A stretch of DNA of 64,000 nt from Mesonia sp. K7 (GCF_003233725.1 NZ_QKQV01000004.1:163057-227056); one strand, 5' to 3'; counted from the stretch's first letter, positions 17,328-27,648 are shown. Numbers and translations: made by a program. Notes: a model not told the origin generated them from the letters alone.

Positions 17328-18047
17328 TTATCTCACTTCAAAAATAATAGGCAAGGAATATAGAACATTTACGGGTTTGCCGTTTTGTTTACCAGGTTTC
17401 ATCTTAGGAAGTTTGTATAAAACACGTTTGGCTTCTTCATCTAATGCTTGATGTGGCGAGCTCACTTTAATATCTACCACCTCTCCTGAAGAATCAACCT
17501 TAAAGGTAGTGTAAATTCTATTTTCGCCTTTTAAGTTTAAGTCTGAAGCGATATCGGTATCAAACTTTGAGTAAACAAACTTTGAAATGCTTTCGCTAAA
17601 ACATATTTTTCTTTCTACCTGATTACTGATGTTTTCACAACCCGGAAAAACGGGAGCTTCTTCTAATTGAAAAATAGGAACATCTATCGGAGTCTCAATA
17701 GTAGGAGTAAAAACTTGGGGCGTTACAATGGTATCAACCACTTCACCTGCTGGCGGGTTAAAAATTTCAGTAAATTCATCCTCAGGATCGGTTGGTTCTA
17801 TTGGTAAAGCTTTGGAAATTTTCTTTTTAGGGATTTTTGTATCTACAATTTTCGGAGCTTTTTGTTTCGGTGGCGTAAAAACAAAAGGAGGTTCCTCTGA
17901 AATGTCATGAGCACTTGCGGTACCAATTGCAATCGTTTCTGCTTCACTTTTAGTTTCAATCACAACAATTGAAAATAATAAAGCAACTATCAAACCTATT
18001 TGAAAATAGATTACACTGGTTTGTTTTGTAGGTTTTTGTGGTTTCAT
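17328..18047 (-). CDS. TonB-family energy transducer (copy 2)
   Basis: This 239-residue protein couples the proton-motive force to outer-membrane receptors. It has an N-terminal anchor (about residues 13-28), a Pro/Lys/Glu-rich periplasmic linker, and a C-terminal TonB domain ending MKPGKQNGKPVNVLYSLPIIFEVR-like. Two cysteines flank the start of the domain (FPGCE and KICFSE). It has the same length as the adjacent TonB gene and clear similarity in the C-terminal 100 residues, so the pair arose by duplication. Confidence 0.87.
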   Translation of the reverse strand: MKPQKPTKQTSVIYFQIGLIVALLFSIVVIETKSEAETIAIGTASAHDISEEPPFVFTPPKQKAPKIVDTKIPKKKISKALPIEPTDPEDEFTEIFNPPAGEVVDTIVTPQVFTPTIETPIDVPIFQLEEAPVFPGCENISNQVERKICFSESISKFVYSKFDTDIASDLNLKGENRIYTTFKVDSSGEVVDIKVSSPHQALDEEAKRVLYKLPKMKPGKQNGKPVNVLYSLPIIFEVR

Positions 18048-18115
18048 AAGCTTTAAATTTTAGTTTATAAAAACTTAAAAACAATATTTATACCACAATA
18101 GCCTGAAACATAAAA

Positions 18116-18138
18116 AAAGCCCTCAAAAAGAGGGCTTT
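18116..18138 (-). terminator. Terminator after tonB copy 1
   Basis: A perfect 9-bp stem, AAAGCCCTC with GAGGGCTTT and a 5-base loop, is followed on the minus strand by a T-run. It lies 21 bases after the stop of the TonB gene at 18159-18878 and separates the two tonB genes. Confidence 0.85.
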
Positions 18139-18158
18139 ACACTTAATGTTATCGTTAC

Positions 18159-18878
18159 TTATTGTACCTGGAAAACAATCGGTAAAGAGTATAACACCCC
18201 AACTGGCTTACCTCTTTGTTTACCTGGAGTCATGCTTGGCAACATTTTCACCACACGCTCTGCTTCTTTCTGAAGTCTTGGGTGCGGAGCTCTTGCCTGA
18301 ACACCTACAATATTACCTTTGTTATCAATCTTAAACTTTACATAAACCCTATTTGTTCCTGTTAATCCTAACTCTGAGCCTAGATCTGTATTAAACTTAG
18401 AGTTCACAAAACTACTAATCTTGTCACTCATACATTTTTTACGCTCATTGTTCGTTTTAAACTTTTCACAACCAGGAAAAATAGGCACATCTTCGATAGC
18501 AGTAAAAGGTACATCTTGAATCTCTTCTTCTACCTCTACAATTTCTTCTACTTCTACCACTTCAGGAACTTCGTTAGTCACCTCTGTAGATTCTATAATT
18601 GTTTCCTCTATTTCTACATCATCTTCCACCACTTCGATTACTTCCGGAGCTGGTGGTGGTGGTGGAGGTGGAGGCGGTGGAGGCGTATTCAATTGAACTT
18701 GTACTTGCTCTTCTTCGTCAAGCTGATCATAATCTACCACGCCAATATCTTCTCCTTCAACATCGGTTTTCCATTCAATGGCTCTCCAGGTGATGAAAAG
18801 CATCAAAATCATACCAATCTGAAAGAACAAAACACTTGACCTTCTGAGATCTTTTTTAGGATTTTTCTTTACTTCCAT
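18159..18878 (-). CDS. TonB-family energy transducer (copy 1)
   Basis: This 239-residue TonB-like protein has an anchor (about residues 15-32), then a run of eleven prolines and a very acidic Glu/Val stretch (EVIEVVEDDVEIEETI) forming the periplasmic spacer. A C-terminal TonB domain ends with KQRGKPVGVLYSLPIVFQVQ. A FPGCE motif and a second cysteine (KKCMSD) are shared with copy 2. The acidic linker differs strongly from the Lys-Pro linker of classical TonB. It follows the VanZ-like gene by 49 bases. Confidence 0.88.
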   Translation of the reverse strand: MEVKKNPKKDLRRSSVLFFQIGMILMLFITWRAIEWKTDVEGEDIGVVDYDQLDEEEQVQVQLNTPPPPPPPPPPPAPEVIEVVEDDVEIEETIIESTEVTNEVPEVVEVEEIVEVEEEIQDVPFTAIEDVPIFPGCEKFKTNNERKKCMSDKISSFVNSKFNTDLGSELGLTGTNRVYVKFKIDNKGNIVGVQARAPHPRLQKEAERVVKMLPSMTPGKQRGKPVGVLYSLPIVFQVQ

Positions 18879-18927
18879 AATAAAAGTTTAGGATTGCTAA
18901 TGTAAATATTTTTTATAAAAAACTAAA

Positions 18928-19347
18928 CTAATTACTTAAAATTAGTTCTCGAATCTTTATTCTTAACATAAACATAACCACAAATGCAAGTAGTGCACCA
19001 ATGGTATTTGCTAATGCATCATAAACATCGAGTGTGCGATAATTGGTTAGTCCGTATTGTAAAAACTCAAGAACTATACCAAAAAAAATTGATGCCGCAC
19101 TTATGAATAAAAAATATTTAAATATATTTTTCCTGTTATTCGAATTGATTAAAAAAGTAATTAGCCACAACAAATTCAAACCAAAATAAGCAATCAAATG
19201 CAGTAACTTGTCTGCATAATTAAATTCTAGCTTTAGAACTATTTGGTTTGGGTTAACTAAAGACAGTACAACTATCGCTAGTGAATAGGTTATCGCTAAA
19301 ACTAATATGGTTTTAGGCGCCAATAAGTTCTTTATAAGCTGCCGCAT
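18928..19347 (-). CDS. VanZ-like membrane protein
   Basis: This 139-residue protein has four hydrophobic helices and the VanZ-type motif [17 protein letters not shown] in the second segment, with [29 protein letters not shown] further on. VanZ-like proteins are common in bacteria and are not evidence of glycopeptide resistance. The ATG at 19347 makes a 35-base overlap with gcvH. A TTG eight codons later would shorten the overlap, so the start is uncertain. Confidence 0.8.
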   Translation of the reverse strand: MRQLIKNLLAPKTILVLAITYSLAIVVLSLVNPNQIVLKLEFNYADKLLHLIAYFGLNLLWLITFLINSNNRKNIFKYFLFISAASIFFGIVLEFLQYGLTNYRTLDVYDALANTIGALLAFVVMFMLRIKIRELILSN

Positions 19348-19693
19348 CTAAAAGATCATTTATTTGGTCTTGATCAGAAATTTTCATTTTAATCATCCAA
19401 CCATCTCCAAAAGGATCAGTATTGACCAATTCTGGCTCTCCTTCTAAAGTCTCGTTGAACTCAATGATTTCTCCCGATAAAGGCAAAAACAAATCTGAGA
19501 CGGTTTTTACCGCTTCTACTGTTCCGAAAACTTCTTCTCTCTCCAATGTTTCGTCAACGGTTTCTACTTCTACATAAACGATATCTCCCAATTCGCTCTG
19601 AGCGAAATCTGTAATCCCAATGGTTGCGATATCACCCTCAATTTTTACCCACTCGTGGTCTTTGGTGTATTTTAAATTTTCTGGCGTATTCAT
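19313..19693 (-). CDS. gcvH: Glycine cleavage system H protein
   Basis: GcvH is the lipoyl carrier that shuttles the methylamine group among the P, T and L proteins in glycine breakdown. The 126 residues start with the typical [11 protein letters not shown]. They carry the lipoylated lysine at position 63 (VEAVKTVSD), with the conserved late motif [14 protein letters not shown]. The length is normal. It lies 19 bases downstream of sprA. The other glycine-cleavage genes are not in the window. Confidence 0.95.
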   Translation of the reverse strand: MNTPENLKYTKDHEWVKIEGDIATIGITDFAQSELGDIVYVEVETVDETLEREEVFGTVEAVKTVSDLFLPLSGEIIEFNETLEGEPELVNTDPFGDGWMIKMKISDQDQINDLLDAAAYKELIGA

Positions 19694-19712
19694 TTTAATT
19701 TTAGTTTATATA

Positions 19713-22700
19713 TTAATTTCCGAATGTGTATCTTAAAGTAATACCCGATCTAATGGTTGTCTGAGGAAAAGCCGTTGATATTGCATACTCAGAAAAACTA
19801 TGATCGTAATAAAAAATTGCTGTTAGGTTTTTAGAAAGTGCATAATCTGCCTTGAAATTAATCGTCCAGATATCTTGCCCTGCTGTAACCTGACTGTTAT
19901 TTAAGTCTAAATAACGAATAATGGTTTCGTTATGTCTGTAACCCAAATCTACTTTAAAGTTAAGGTCACTTCTTATGACTCTTTGTTGTCCTCCAATACG
20001 AGTTCCTATTCTTAAATCGCTTAAACGATAACCCAAACCAACAATATATTCGTTACCCTGAATTTCAGTCAGCAAATTATTGTCAAAACTAAGCGATAAT
20101 TGTCTATCTTTTCTAATTTCGGTTAATATTTTTATGGAATTTTTCAACTCAAAATCAACTTTTACTAAAGGTGAAAATTGTTCTATCAAGTTGATGTTCG
20201 AAATTAAAGTAGCATTTTTATAGTTTCCTGATTGGTCTACATTAAAACTTCCGTAAGGATTATTTCTGTCGTAATCTAGATTACTTTGGAATTGGTTCAC
20301 CGTGTATATTGCCGTATAACCGTGTTGCAAACTAAATCTCCTAAATTTATCTTTAAACCAACCCAAACGCATGAGGCCCGTATACTTTAAATTCCAGTTT
20401 GGAAGTGGCGTGTCCCTAAAAGAACCTAACTGAACATCTTCTGCATCTTGCCCCGTGTAAGCCGATAAAAATGCGGGTAATAAAACTGCTTGGCTATTTT
20501 TTCCAAAACCAATTGGGTAGCCTGTTTCTTGATCAATATTATTAGGGTTAGACAAATCGATGCCTGCTTGCCTTGCCAAACGATTGGCAATTGTAAGCCT
20601 GTTTTCCCTAAAAGTTTCAAAGGTTGCTGAACTCTCTACCGAATTACTCGCAAACGCAGAACTAATCATAATCGTAGTAATATTGAAATTACCAAAAGTA
20701 TTTGGCGTAAGCGATCGGTACTGTAAATCGTCTTGATTCACTCGATAGTTTTCTGTATAATTTTCAGAATAATCTCTGTTGGCATTCAAATCTATGGTTA
20801 AATCTGATAATAAATCTACACTAGCTTGGAAGCCTAAAGTTCTGGTTTCGTTTTCTACATATTGCTCGTTAAACTGTTGATAGGATGTCAACCAACCATT
20901 ACGAGCAGATATTTGCCTGATATCTTCTTGGCTACCAAAAGTGAAGCCTGCTGTTGGTTTTAATGTTCCTATAAAACCTACGTCGTTGGTATAACCTGGC
21001 AAGTAAGTACCATTGGTTTCGTTATAATTTACCGAAAGTCTTTTTACGGCAGTAATAAAACCAATAGCGGTATTTAAAGCTTTATCTCCTCCAGAAAGTC
21101 CATCTCCATTATCTTCCTCAACTTGACCTTCTGTTGCTCCCAAACTATTTGCATCTCTAGAAAAGCCCAATCGATTACCTGATTGCTCATTATCGGCTCT
21201 TCGCCTACTTTGATTAGTATTTCGTGCTGGTCGTTTTTTCTCTAAACCTAAATACTTATAGAGCGTATTCATCTCTAAGGTACCGTTAATCTGATGTGTA
21301 TTTGAGTTTTGTATACTATTTCCTAAATCCGGAATATCTTCCAAACTTCTATTGATTTCCGAACCTTTTTGCCATTGGAAAGTTCCTGTATAGGAATAAT
21401 TGGCGCGTAAAAATTCTAAAATAGGTATTTTGTTAAACGGAATATCATAATTCACCTGCAAGTTCTGGTAGTGAATGTTGGGTTGGCCAACTTCAAAAAA
21501 GCCATCCCAAACACCAACAGAATTATCCTGGACATTTTCGTCGTCGATATAATTCCTTACAATTCTATTGTTGGTACTGTTGAAGTTAAACTGAAGCGAT
21601 TCCGTAATTTTATGATTGATGGTATATTGCCAATCGAAAGTATAATTTCGCTGATATAAAACCGGCAAACCAATCGAACCTGGTGGTAAATTGATTTCAC
21701 GGTATTGCTGTTCGTTGTACTGACGAATAATATTAGAACTCGCTGATAGGTTGGTTGGTAATAAATTGAAATTAAAATCTTTGATCGGTTTGTAATAGGC
21801 ACTACTATCTAAGGCTGCAATATTTTTAAAAGGTTCTATTTTTGTGTTAGGGAAAGCATAATCATAAGTAGCTCCTACATTTACGTTTTGGTCTAACGCA
21901 TCCTGAATCACAAAATCCCGATGGTCGGTTTGGTTATAGGTTCCCGAAAAAGTAAAATTTTCTACATCGTAAGGCATTGGCTTTCGCTCTGTATTGGTTC
22001 TTTCTTTTCGTAAACCAATCACACTTACACTTTGTATTTTGGTATAGTCTTCTGCTCGCTCTCGCAACTCGTCTCTACGCGTTTCATCTTCGGTATTATC
22101 GAGCAAGGTTTCTAGTTCTAAATCTAGATATTCTGGATCGTATTGTGGTGTAATCAATTCTTCTGCTCGGCTGTAACTCACCGGTATTTTTATCCCCCAT
22201 TTTTTTGGGAGCAGTTGCCCAGCATTTACACTGGTCACTACGTCATACTGCTTGACATCTTCTCTACTTCTTTGGTTTGGACCTTGTTCTATCGAACCAA
22301 AACCAACTGTACTTCTTTTACCCGTTGCCGAAATCGTTGCAAAGTCTGCTAAATTGGTATCCATATTTAAAACTGCTGCCCAACCGCCTTCGTCTTTTAA
22401 ATCAGACATTCTTAATTCATTAAACCAAACTTGACCAGAAGCACTTGTTGTTCCTGTATTTTTAAGACCGAGCATCAAAATCCTCACATTCCCAAAACTC
22501 GGGTTACCCTTGATACCAATTCGCATTTCGCCAGGATTGTTTCCTGTTGCTGGGGTTAAATCTTCGGTAAAAAAATTAAGATCACCAGAATTATAGTTTG
22601 AATTACCGATAACAATAGATTTTACCTGCTGTAATAAATCCAACGGAAGTTTTAAATCGTTCTCTACCGGCCAAACTGACCTCGGGTCTGAAGAAGTATT

Positions 22701-25700
22701 GTCACTTACCGTTAACGGAATTTCTATTTGGTAGAAGTTTTCAGAGAAATCGAGACCCATTCTAATAAAAGCGGTCATCTCACCGTCTAAAAGTGTTGGT
22801 TCTGGAACAGGCAAACTTTCTGCGTGTAAAAACATCTCTAAGTTTTTATACTGTCTCATATCTACCTGAAAGTTCTTGTAAACCGCACGGGAATCTTGAG
22901 GAGCAAGATTTTTTACCGTCAATGCTAAAGATTGTTCATCTTCACGGATATTCTGATTGTTATTAATCATTTCCTCACGAACAACCCCTGGTGGCGTCAC
23001 ATAATCAGAGGTTTGTTCTTCGCTTACTGCTGTCATTTCAAAAACAGTACCCGAAGTTGTATTTGGGTCTGAGCCATCTGGCACTAAAGCTTGGTTATAT
23101 CTACGATAATCGCCTCTCACTAAATCTAAAGTTCCTAAGCGGATCACTACATCATCACTAAAATCAGACAAAAACATACGCATAAAACGCACCGAACGTA
23201 AATCGGCGATACCATTTACAGCATAATCTGGCCCTGTTCTTAGTGGCACTTTAAATTGAACCCAACGTACAGGCATTTGTTGCCCATTTTGTAAGGTTAC
23301 ATTTTGTGTTTTTACATCAGTAATATAATCGTTATCAATTCCTGGTCTTGTACTGGTGTTATTATCTACACTCATATTAGAGAAAAGGGGTACTTCGTAC
23401 TCAAAGTAACTGTCAATCGTATTCATGGTATTGTCACGATTCACATCTTCTACTGTTGGTAAAGTACTACTTCCTCTATTGGTCTGAGAAACTTCAGAAG
23501 GAGAGTTTCCATCTGTTCCGTTATAATTGGCATAACGCGAGATGATATCTCCTTCTGTGTTTAAATAATATTCATAATTATCATTAGAGGGATCTGCTAA
23601 ACCTGCAAATGCAGGAAATTTTGCCGCTTCTTCTGCATCGCTTAAACCATCGTAACCAATATCTTGATTGGTTCTTTCTTGCCCTTCGGTGTCAAAAGCG
23701 TAAACCAAAGATTGTGTCGATGGCACTTTACCAAAATTGGTTTCTAAGGTGTTTTGCGTTGAACCATCTGCAGGAAGACCATTCTCGTATTGTTTTCTTC
23801 CGTCTTTTAAAACGTCTTCAGAAATATTACCCAAATTAAATGTAATTTTACCTTCAGTTATATCTGAATTTTCAGCGTATATAAACGGATCCATCACCCA
23901 AAACTCAATAAATTCTACGTTGTATTGCTCAAAATTGGTATTGGTAATTTCACGCATAATCCCACCAAAATTCTGTTCAGGATCTGGCAAAGAGTTCGTT
24001 CCTGCTGCAGCAGGGCTATAATTGTAAGGTCCTCTTTCGTTAGGGTCGTAAGCCAGATCTAACGTAAAAATAACTTGTGGTTGTCCTTGAACAATATCGG
24101 TGTTTGGAAAAATTTCTTCAATAAAAACCCTTCTGGTTGCATAGGTAGACAAGTTATCGTCATTGATGCCTGATGGTCTTTGGTTGGTATAAAAAATAGG
24201 GTCGATAGTGTACCAACCTAATTTTGCTCTTCTATCACCAACTCCTAAATCATTATTGGCCCTTTCGCCACCAAAACCAATGGGCACACTCGATAAAAAC
24301 CAACTTTGAGCCGAAAGCATCGATATGTTGGTTTGTGATGCTTCAAAATCATCCACGTAAGTGGTGGCCTCACCATTAAAATTATCACCACTTGGAGTTC
24401 CTGGTTGTAGGTATGCAAATTCACCTCTTAATGAGAAATTAGACTCGACGTCAGTATCGATGTTCGGTAACTTATTAACCAATCTTGTAAAAAAAGGAAC
24501 TTCAGTAGAAAAGTTAAAGTTTAAGCCATACATCGAGTTGTTGATTGGCTCATAACCGTAATTGGCCTTTTGTGTAAGTGGCCTTTCATTAAGATTTAAA
24601 TAAGTACCTCCCACAATAAAGTTTTCACTGAACTGATGTTGTATATCTACTCCAGTAAAACGTTTGGTTTGTTGCCCAAACAGTGCATTATTTTCGGTAG
24701 AAACCTGAATTGGTGTATCGGAAGCCAATAATGCCTCGTCGAGAATTCTTACCATTCCCATATTATAATCGACCGTATAGTCAACGCCTTCTTGCAAAAC
24801 TCTTCCACCTGCTGTTACTGTCACCGAACCTTGTGGTACATTAAAAGCTCCGATAGGTATACCATCTTGCCCACTAGACTTATAACTTCCTTTTAATTGA
24901 AATTTGTTCTTTTCGGCATTTTCTTGTTCCGCTTGGATTTTTGTAGTGGTATAAAGTGATCTAAAAACGTAAAAATCTTGGTTATCGTTCCACGTGGTAG
25001 GGTTGTCGTAATCTTCTATTCCACCGTTTGGTGTGATATCTAATTCGTTAAATAAATATTCACCGAAAGGCTCTACTTTAGTAAAAATCACGCGCCCATT
25101 TTGAGGGTCGATGGTTAAACCTGGCACATAATCGAAGAAACCATCTCCTCCTTGAACAGGGTCGTTGTTTAAGTTTAATTTATCCAAGCCAAAAACCCTG
25201 ATCAAGGCTTGGTCTTCTACATCTGCTGGTAAAGGCGTAGAAGAGTTTGGCGCTGGCTCAATATAATTTAATGGCTGCGGATCGGTATATAAAATGTTGA
25301 ATCTAAAATCTTCACGTTCAATTTGATAAGCATCAAGACTATAGATGTTTTTCATCATCACATCCCAAACGGGTTCATTTACGTTGGTAATTGGGCTTTT
25401 CAGCATTTTCACCACTAAGTTTTGTGTAATGAGAACTTGGTTTTGAGGATCGGGGTTTGGGTTTTGCGTAGGTTGCGTTTGTGTCGCTTGCACACCGTCG
25501 TTGGCAAATTCACCCACTTGGTAAACCTGACCGTTTACAGTATATTGAAAAGCAACCCCTAAAATTTCGTCGTTATTGATACGCTGGTTTAACGAGATGT
25601 AACCCAACTGTGTATTTAAGGTATATTCTGAAGGTTGTAATTGCCTTGCGTTTTCTAATTTGGCGTAATCGATACCTTCGCTCACTTCCGTGGAAACAGA

Positions 25701-26999
25701 ACCAAAGCCTTGATCTACAGTCGCAACATCACGAATAGCATTGGTTAAAACAGATTGTTGTGGACCATTTATTCCTAATGGGTTGAAATCGTTGTTAGAG
25801 TTATTTGGGTAAGCTGTTGAAGACGAATTTAGAAATCCAGCGAAAGCGGGGTTGTTACTTGGGTTACCATTGGCATCTAATAAAACCCCCACATTTTCTG
25901 GGTCGGCTTCTCCTAAATCTTGAATGGCGACAATATTTCTCGCATCAGTCAATGCCTGTGCAGAATTGGTTCTGTTGGTCACCCAAACCTGAATTCTGGT
26001 AATCTGAATGTTGCTATTGATAAATGGGTAATTTTCTAAAGCCCTGTCGTAATTATCTCTAAAATAATGGGCTAAGAAAAAGTGACGGTTTTCGTCGTAA
26101 TCCAAAATAAACTTCTCAAATTCTTGGACTGCCGCTCCACCTTGAATATTGGTTGTTTGGCGTTCTGAATTTTGTTCTGAAAAAACTCCTGTAATGGTCG
26201 TTTTACCAAACTGCAATTGTGCTTTTACCCCAAAAAGACTTTGTGCTCCTTGCATGAGCGAACTATTAAGCGGCATACTCACGTTACCAACTTCAATTTT
26301 CTGAACGATATCGTCTTCGTCTGGTGTATATTCTAACTTGATTTGGTTCTGAAAATCAAACGTAGATTCGGTATCGTAATTGGCAGTTACTTGCAATTTG
26401 GTTCCAACCATACCCAATAAGCTCAAGCGAATACGTTGGTTAAAATCAAAAGTGAAATTACTTCGGTTTCTTGGTGAAAGTGACGGATTATCCGTTTTGG
26501 TATATAAAACTCCTAAGTCTACTTCTACCGAACCTTGTGGTATGACTTCTATTTCGTTACTTCCAAAAACCGATTGAAAGAAATTATTGTTGACGTAAAA
26601 TATCGGAAGTAAGTTTTTTTGGTCATCTTTGGCTTCGTCACTTTTTCCAGCAAGAGCATCAGATTTTTGCTTAAAGTATTCTTTCATTTGCTCTTCAAGA
26701 ATAAGCTCCTGGTATTCTTCTGGAGTGAGAATCATCGGGTAAGTTACATTTACATCTCCTATTTTTCCTGTGTAAACGTAACGATCTAAAACAGGATCGT
26801 ATGTATATTGGTAAACAATGCTATTGGGGTCTGGCATTTTTATTCTACCCGTAGAATAACCCGTTTGAGTAGTATCTTGAGGAGTTTCCTCTTGACCAAA
26901 AACTTCGCTTACTTGAAGAGTGGCAAGTAGTAAAAATATAAATCTTACTAAGGTTTTAGTATAATTTCCTTTCAAAGTTTTAAAGTTTTTGCAAAGCAA
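19713..26999 (-). CDS. sprA: SprA, outer-membrane translocon of the type IX secretion system
   Basis: SprA forms the very large outer-membrane pore through which type IX substrates, including gliding adhesins, leave the cell. The 2428-residue length is in the family range. A signal peptide ends near residue 36 (VFGQ), and the chain is rich in Asn, Asp, Tyr and alternating beta strands expected of a giant barrel. It ends with TIRSGITLRYTFGN, a beta-strand C-terminus. The ATG at 26999 overlaps ruvA by 20 bases. A TTG at 26975 (MKGNYTK) would remove the overlap and still keep a full signal peptide. It is probably co-transcribed with ruvA. Confidence 0.95.
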   Translation of the reverse strand: MLCKNFKTLKGNYTKTLVRFIFLLLATLQVSEVFGQEETPQDTTQTGYSTGRIKMPDPNSIVYQYTYDPVLDRYVYTGKIGDVNVTYPMILTPEEYQELILEEQMKEYFKQKSDALAGKSDEAKDDQKNLLPIFYVNNNFFQSVFGSNEIEVIPQGSVEVDLGVLYTKTDNPSLSPRNRSNFTFDFNQRIRLSLLGMVGTKLQVTANYDTESTFDFQNQIKLEYTPDEDDIVQKIEVGNVSMPLNSSLMQGAQSLFGVKAQLQFGKTTITGVFSEQNSERQTTNIQGGAAVQEFEKFILDYDENRHFFLAHYFRDNYDRALENYPFINSNIQITRIQVWVTNRTNSAQALTDARNIVAIQDLGEADPENVGVLLDANGNPSNNPAFAGFLNSSSTAYPNNSNNDFNPLGINGPQQSVLTNAIRDVATVDQGFGSVSTEVSEGIDYAKLENARQLQPSEYTLNTQLGYISLNQRINNDEILGVAFQYTVNGQVYQVGEFANDGVQATQTQPTQNPNPDPQNQVLITQNLVVKMLKSPITNVNEPVWDVMMKNIYSLDAYQIEREDFRFNILYTDPQPLNYIEPAPNSSTPLPADVEDQALIRVFGLDKLNLNNDPVQGGDGFFDYVPGLTIDPQNGRVIFTKVEPFGEYLFNELDITPNGGIEDYDNPTTWNDNQDFYVFRSLYTTTKIQAEQENAEKNKFQLKGSYKSSGQDGIPIGAFNVPQGSVTVTAGGRVLQEGVDYTVDYNMGMVRILDEALLASDTPIQVSTENNALFGQQTKRFTGVDIQHQFSENFIVGGTYLNLNERPLTQKANYGYEPINNSMYGLNFNFSTEVPFFTRLVNKLPNIDTDVESNFSLRGEFAYLQPGTPSGDNFNGEATTYVDDFEASQTNISMLSAQSWFLSSVPIGFGGERANNDLGVGDRRAKLGWYTIDPIFYTNQRPSGINDDNLSTYATRRVFIEEIFPNTDIVQGQPQVIFTLDLAYDPNERGPYNYSPAAAGTNSLPDPEQNFGGIMREITNTNFEQYNVEFIEFWVMDPFIYAENSDITEGKITFNLGNISEDVLKDGRKQYENGLPADGSTQNTLETNFGKVPSTQSLVYAFDTEGQERTNQDIGYDGLSDAEEAAKFPAFAGLADPSNDNYEYYLNTEGDIISRYANYNGTDGNSPSEVSQTNRGSSTLPTVEDVNRDNTMNTIDSYFEYEVPLFSNMSVDNNTSTRPGIDNDYITDVKTQNVTLQNGQQMPVRWVQFKVPLRTGPDYAVNGIADLRSVRFMRMFLSDFSDDVVIRLGTLDLVRGDYRRYNQALVPDGSDPNTTSGTVFEMTAVSEEQTSDYVTPPGVVREEMINNNQNIREDEQSLALTVKNLAPQDSRAVYKNFQVDMRQYKNLEMFLHAESLPVPEPTLLDGEMTAFIRMGLDFSENFYQIEIPLTVSDNTSSDPRSVWPVENDLKLPLDLLQQVKSIVIGNSNYNSGDLNFFTEDLTPATGNNPGEMRIGIKGNPSFGNVRILMLGLKNTGTTSASGQVWFNELRMSDLKDEGGWAAVLNMDTNLADFATISATGKRSTVGFGSIEQGPNQRSREDVKQYDVVTSVNAGQLLPKKWGIKIPVSYSRAEELITPQYDPEYLDLELETLLDNTEDETRRDELRERAEDYTKIQSVSVIGLRKERTNTERKPMPYDVENFTFSGTYNQTDHRDFVIQDALDQNVNVGATYDYAFPNTKIEPFKNIAALDSSAYYKPIKDFNFNLLPTNLSASSNIIRQYNEQQYREINLPPGSIGLPVLYQRNYTFDWQYTINHKITESLQFNFNSTNNRIVRNYIDDENVQDNSVGVWDGFFEVGQPNIHYQNLQVNYDIPFNKIPILEFLRANYSYTGTFQWQKGSEINRSLEDIPDLGNSIQNSNTHQINGTLEMNTLYKYLGLEKKRPARNTNQSRRRADNEQSGNRLGFSRDANSLGATEGQVEEDNGDGLSGGDKALNTAIGFITAVKRLSVNYNETNGTYLPGYTNDVGFIGTLKPTAGFTFGSQEDIRQISARNGWLTSYQQFNEQYVENETRTLGFQASVDLLSDLTIDLNANRDYSENYTENYRVNQDDLQYRSLTPNTFGNFNITTIMISSAFASNSVESSATFETFRENRLTIANRLARQAGIDLSNPNNIDQETGYPIGFGKNSQAVLLPAFLSAYTGQDAEDVQLGSFRDTPLPNWNLKYTGLMRLGWFKDKFRRFSLQHGYTAIYTVNQFQSNLDYDRNNPYGSFNVDQSGNYKNATLISNINLIEQFSPLVKVDFELKNSIKILTEIRKDRQLSLSFDNNLLTEIQGNEYIVGLGYRLSDLRIGTRIGGQQRVIRSDLNFKVDLGYRHNETIIRYLDLNNSQVTAGQDIWTINFKADYALSKNLTAIFYYDHSFSEYAISTAFPQTTIRSGITLRYTFGN

Positions 27000-27561
27000 T
27001 TTTAATGATTTTTTCTACACTTGCATCAGCATCATCCTTGATAATTTGTAAAACCACTTTTTCTGCTTGCTTTCTAGAATAGCCCAAGGTTTCTAATGCA
27101 GATAACGCTTCTTCTTTATGAGTATTGTCTTTTGTAGAAGAAATTTGGTCAATTCCAGCGATATCTACTAATTTATCTTTCAATTCTATAATCACGCGTT
27201 GCGCTGTTTTGGCTCCTATACCTTTTACACTTTGTATGGTAGCCACATTTTCTGTACTTATCGCAGAAATAATCTCTTGCGGTGTAAGTGAGGAAAGCAT
27301 GGTTCTGGCAATGTTAGAGCCAATACCAGAAATAGAGATGAGTCTTAAAAAAACTTCTCTTTCCGATTTTTCCATAAAACCATAAAGCGTATGCGAATCT
27401 TCTCTTACTTGCAAATACGTGTAAATTTTGATGTTTTCAGTATTTGGCAACAGCGAAAAAGTATGTAAGGAAATATTTAAAAAGTAGGCAATACCGTTAC
27501 ATTCAACCGTAAGGTTTGTAGGGTTTTTTTCAGAGATCCTGCCTTTTAAATATTCTATCAT
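26980..27561 (-). CDS. ruvA: Holliday junction branch migration protein RuvA
   Basis: RuvA binds four-way junctions and loads the RuvB motor. The 193 residues show the N-terminal OB domain (MIEYLKGRISE), two helix-hairpin-helix motifs (SISGIGSNIART and SVKGIGAKTAQRVI), and the C-terminal RuvB-binding domain (EALSALETLGYSRKQAEK). It begins the transcript that continues into sprA. ruvB is in the same direction about 3.4 kb upstream. Confidence 0.95.
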   Translation of the reverse strand: MIEYLKGRISEKNPTNLTVECNGIAYFLNISLHTFSLLPNTENIKIYTYLQVREDSHTLYGFMEKSEREVFLRLISISGIGSNIARTMLSSLTPQEIISAISTENVATIQSVKGIGAKTAQRVIIELKDKLVDIAGIDQISSTKDNTHKEEALSALETLGYSRKQAEKVVLQIIKDDADASVEKIIKIALQKL

Positions 27562-27583
27562 TGCTTAAGAAAATGTTAAAGTC

Positions 27584-27612
27584 CAAAAGTAGCAAAATTA
27601 TTAAGATACAAA
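27584..27612 (-). promoter_or_regulatory. Putative promoter of the ruvA-sprA operon
   Basis: On the minus strand, a -7 box TACTTTTG (27584-27591) is preceded by TTTG (27609-27612) at a 17-base spacing, slightly short of the usual 19. The ruvA start codon is 23 bases downstream of the -7 box. Confidence 0.45.
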
Positions 27613-27648
27613 AACGGAATTCTTTTAGTTTTACACTAAATCACACAA

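Noticed and set aside
18516..18839. Plus-strand open frame rich in Phe, Tyr and Trp
   Set aside because: It is the reverse of the proline- and glutamate-rich linker of TonB. The runs of Trp and Arg mirror the proline codons.
18928..19347. Glycopeptide resistance gene (VanZ)
   Set aside because: VanZ-like membrane proteins are widespread, no other van genes are present, and Gram-negative cells would not need one. No resistance call is justified.
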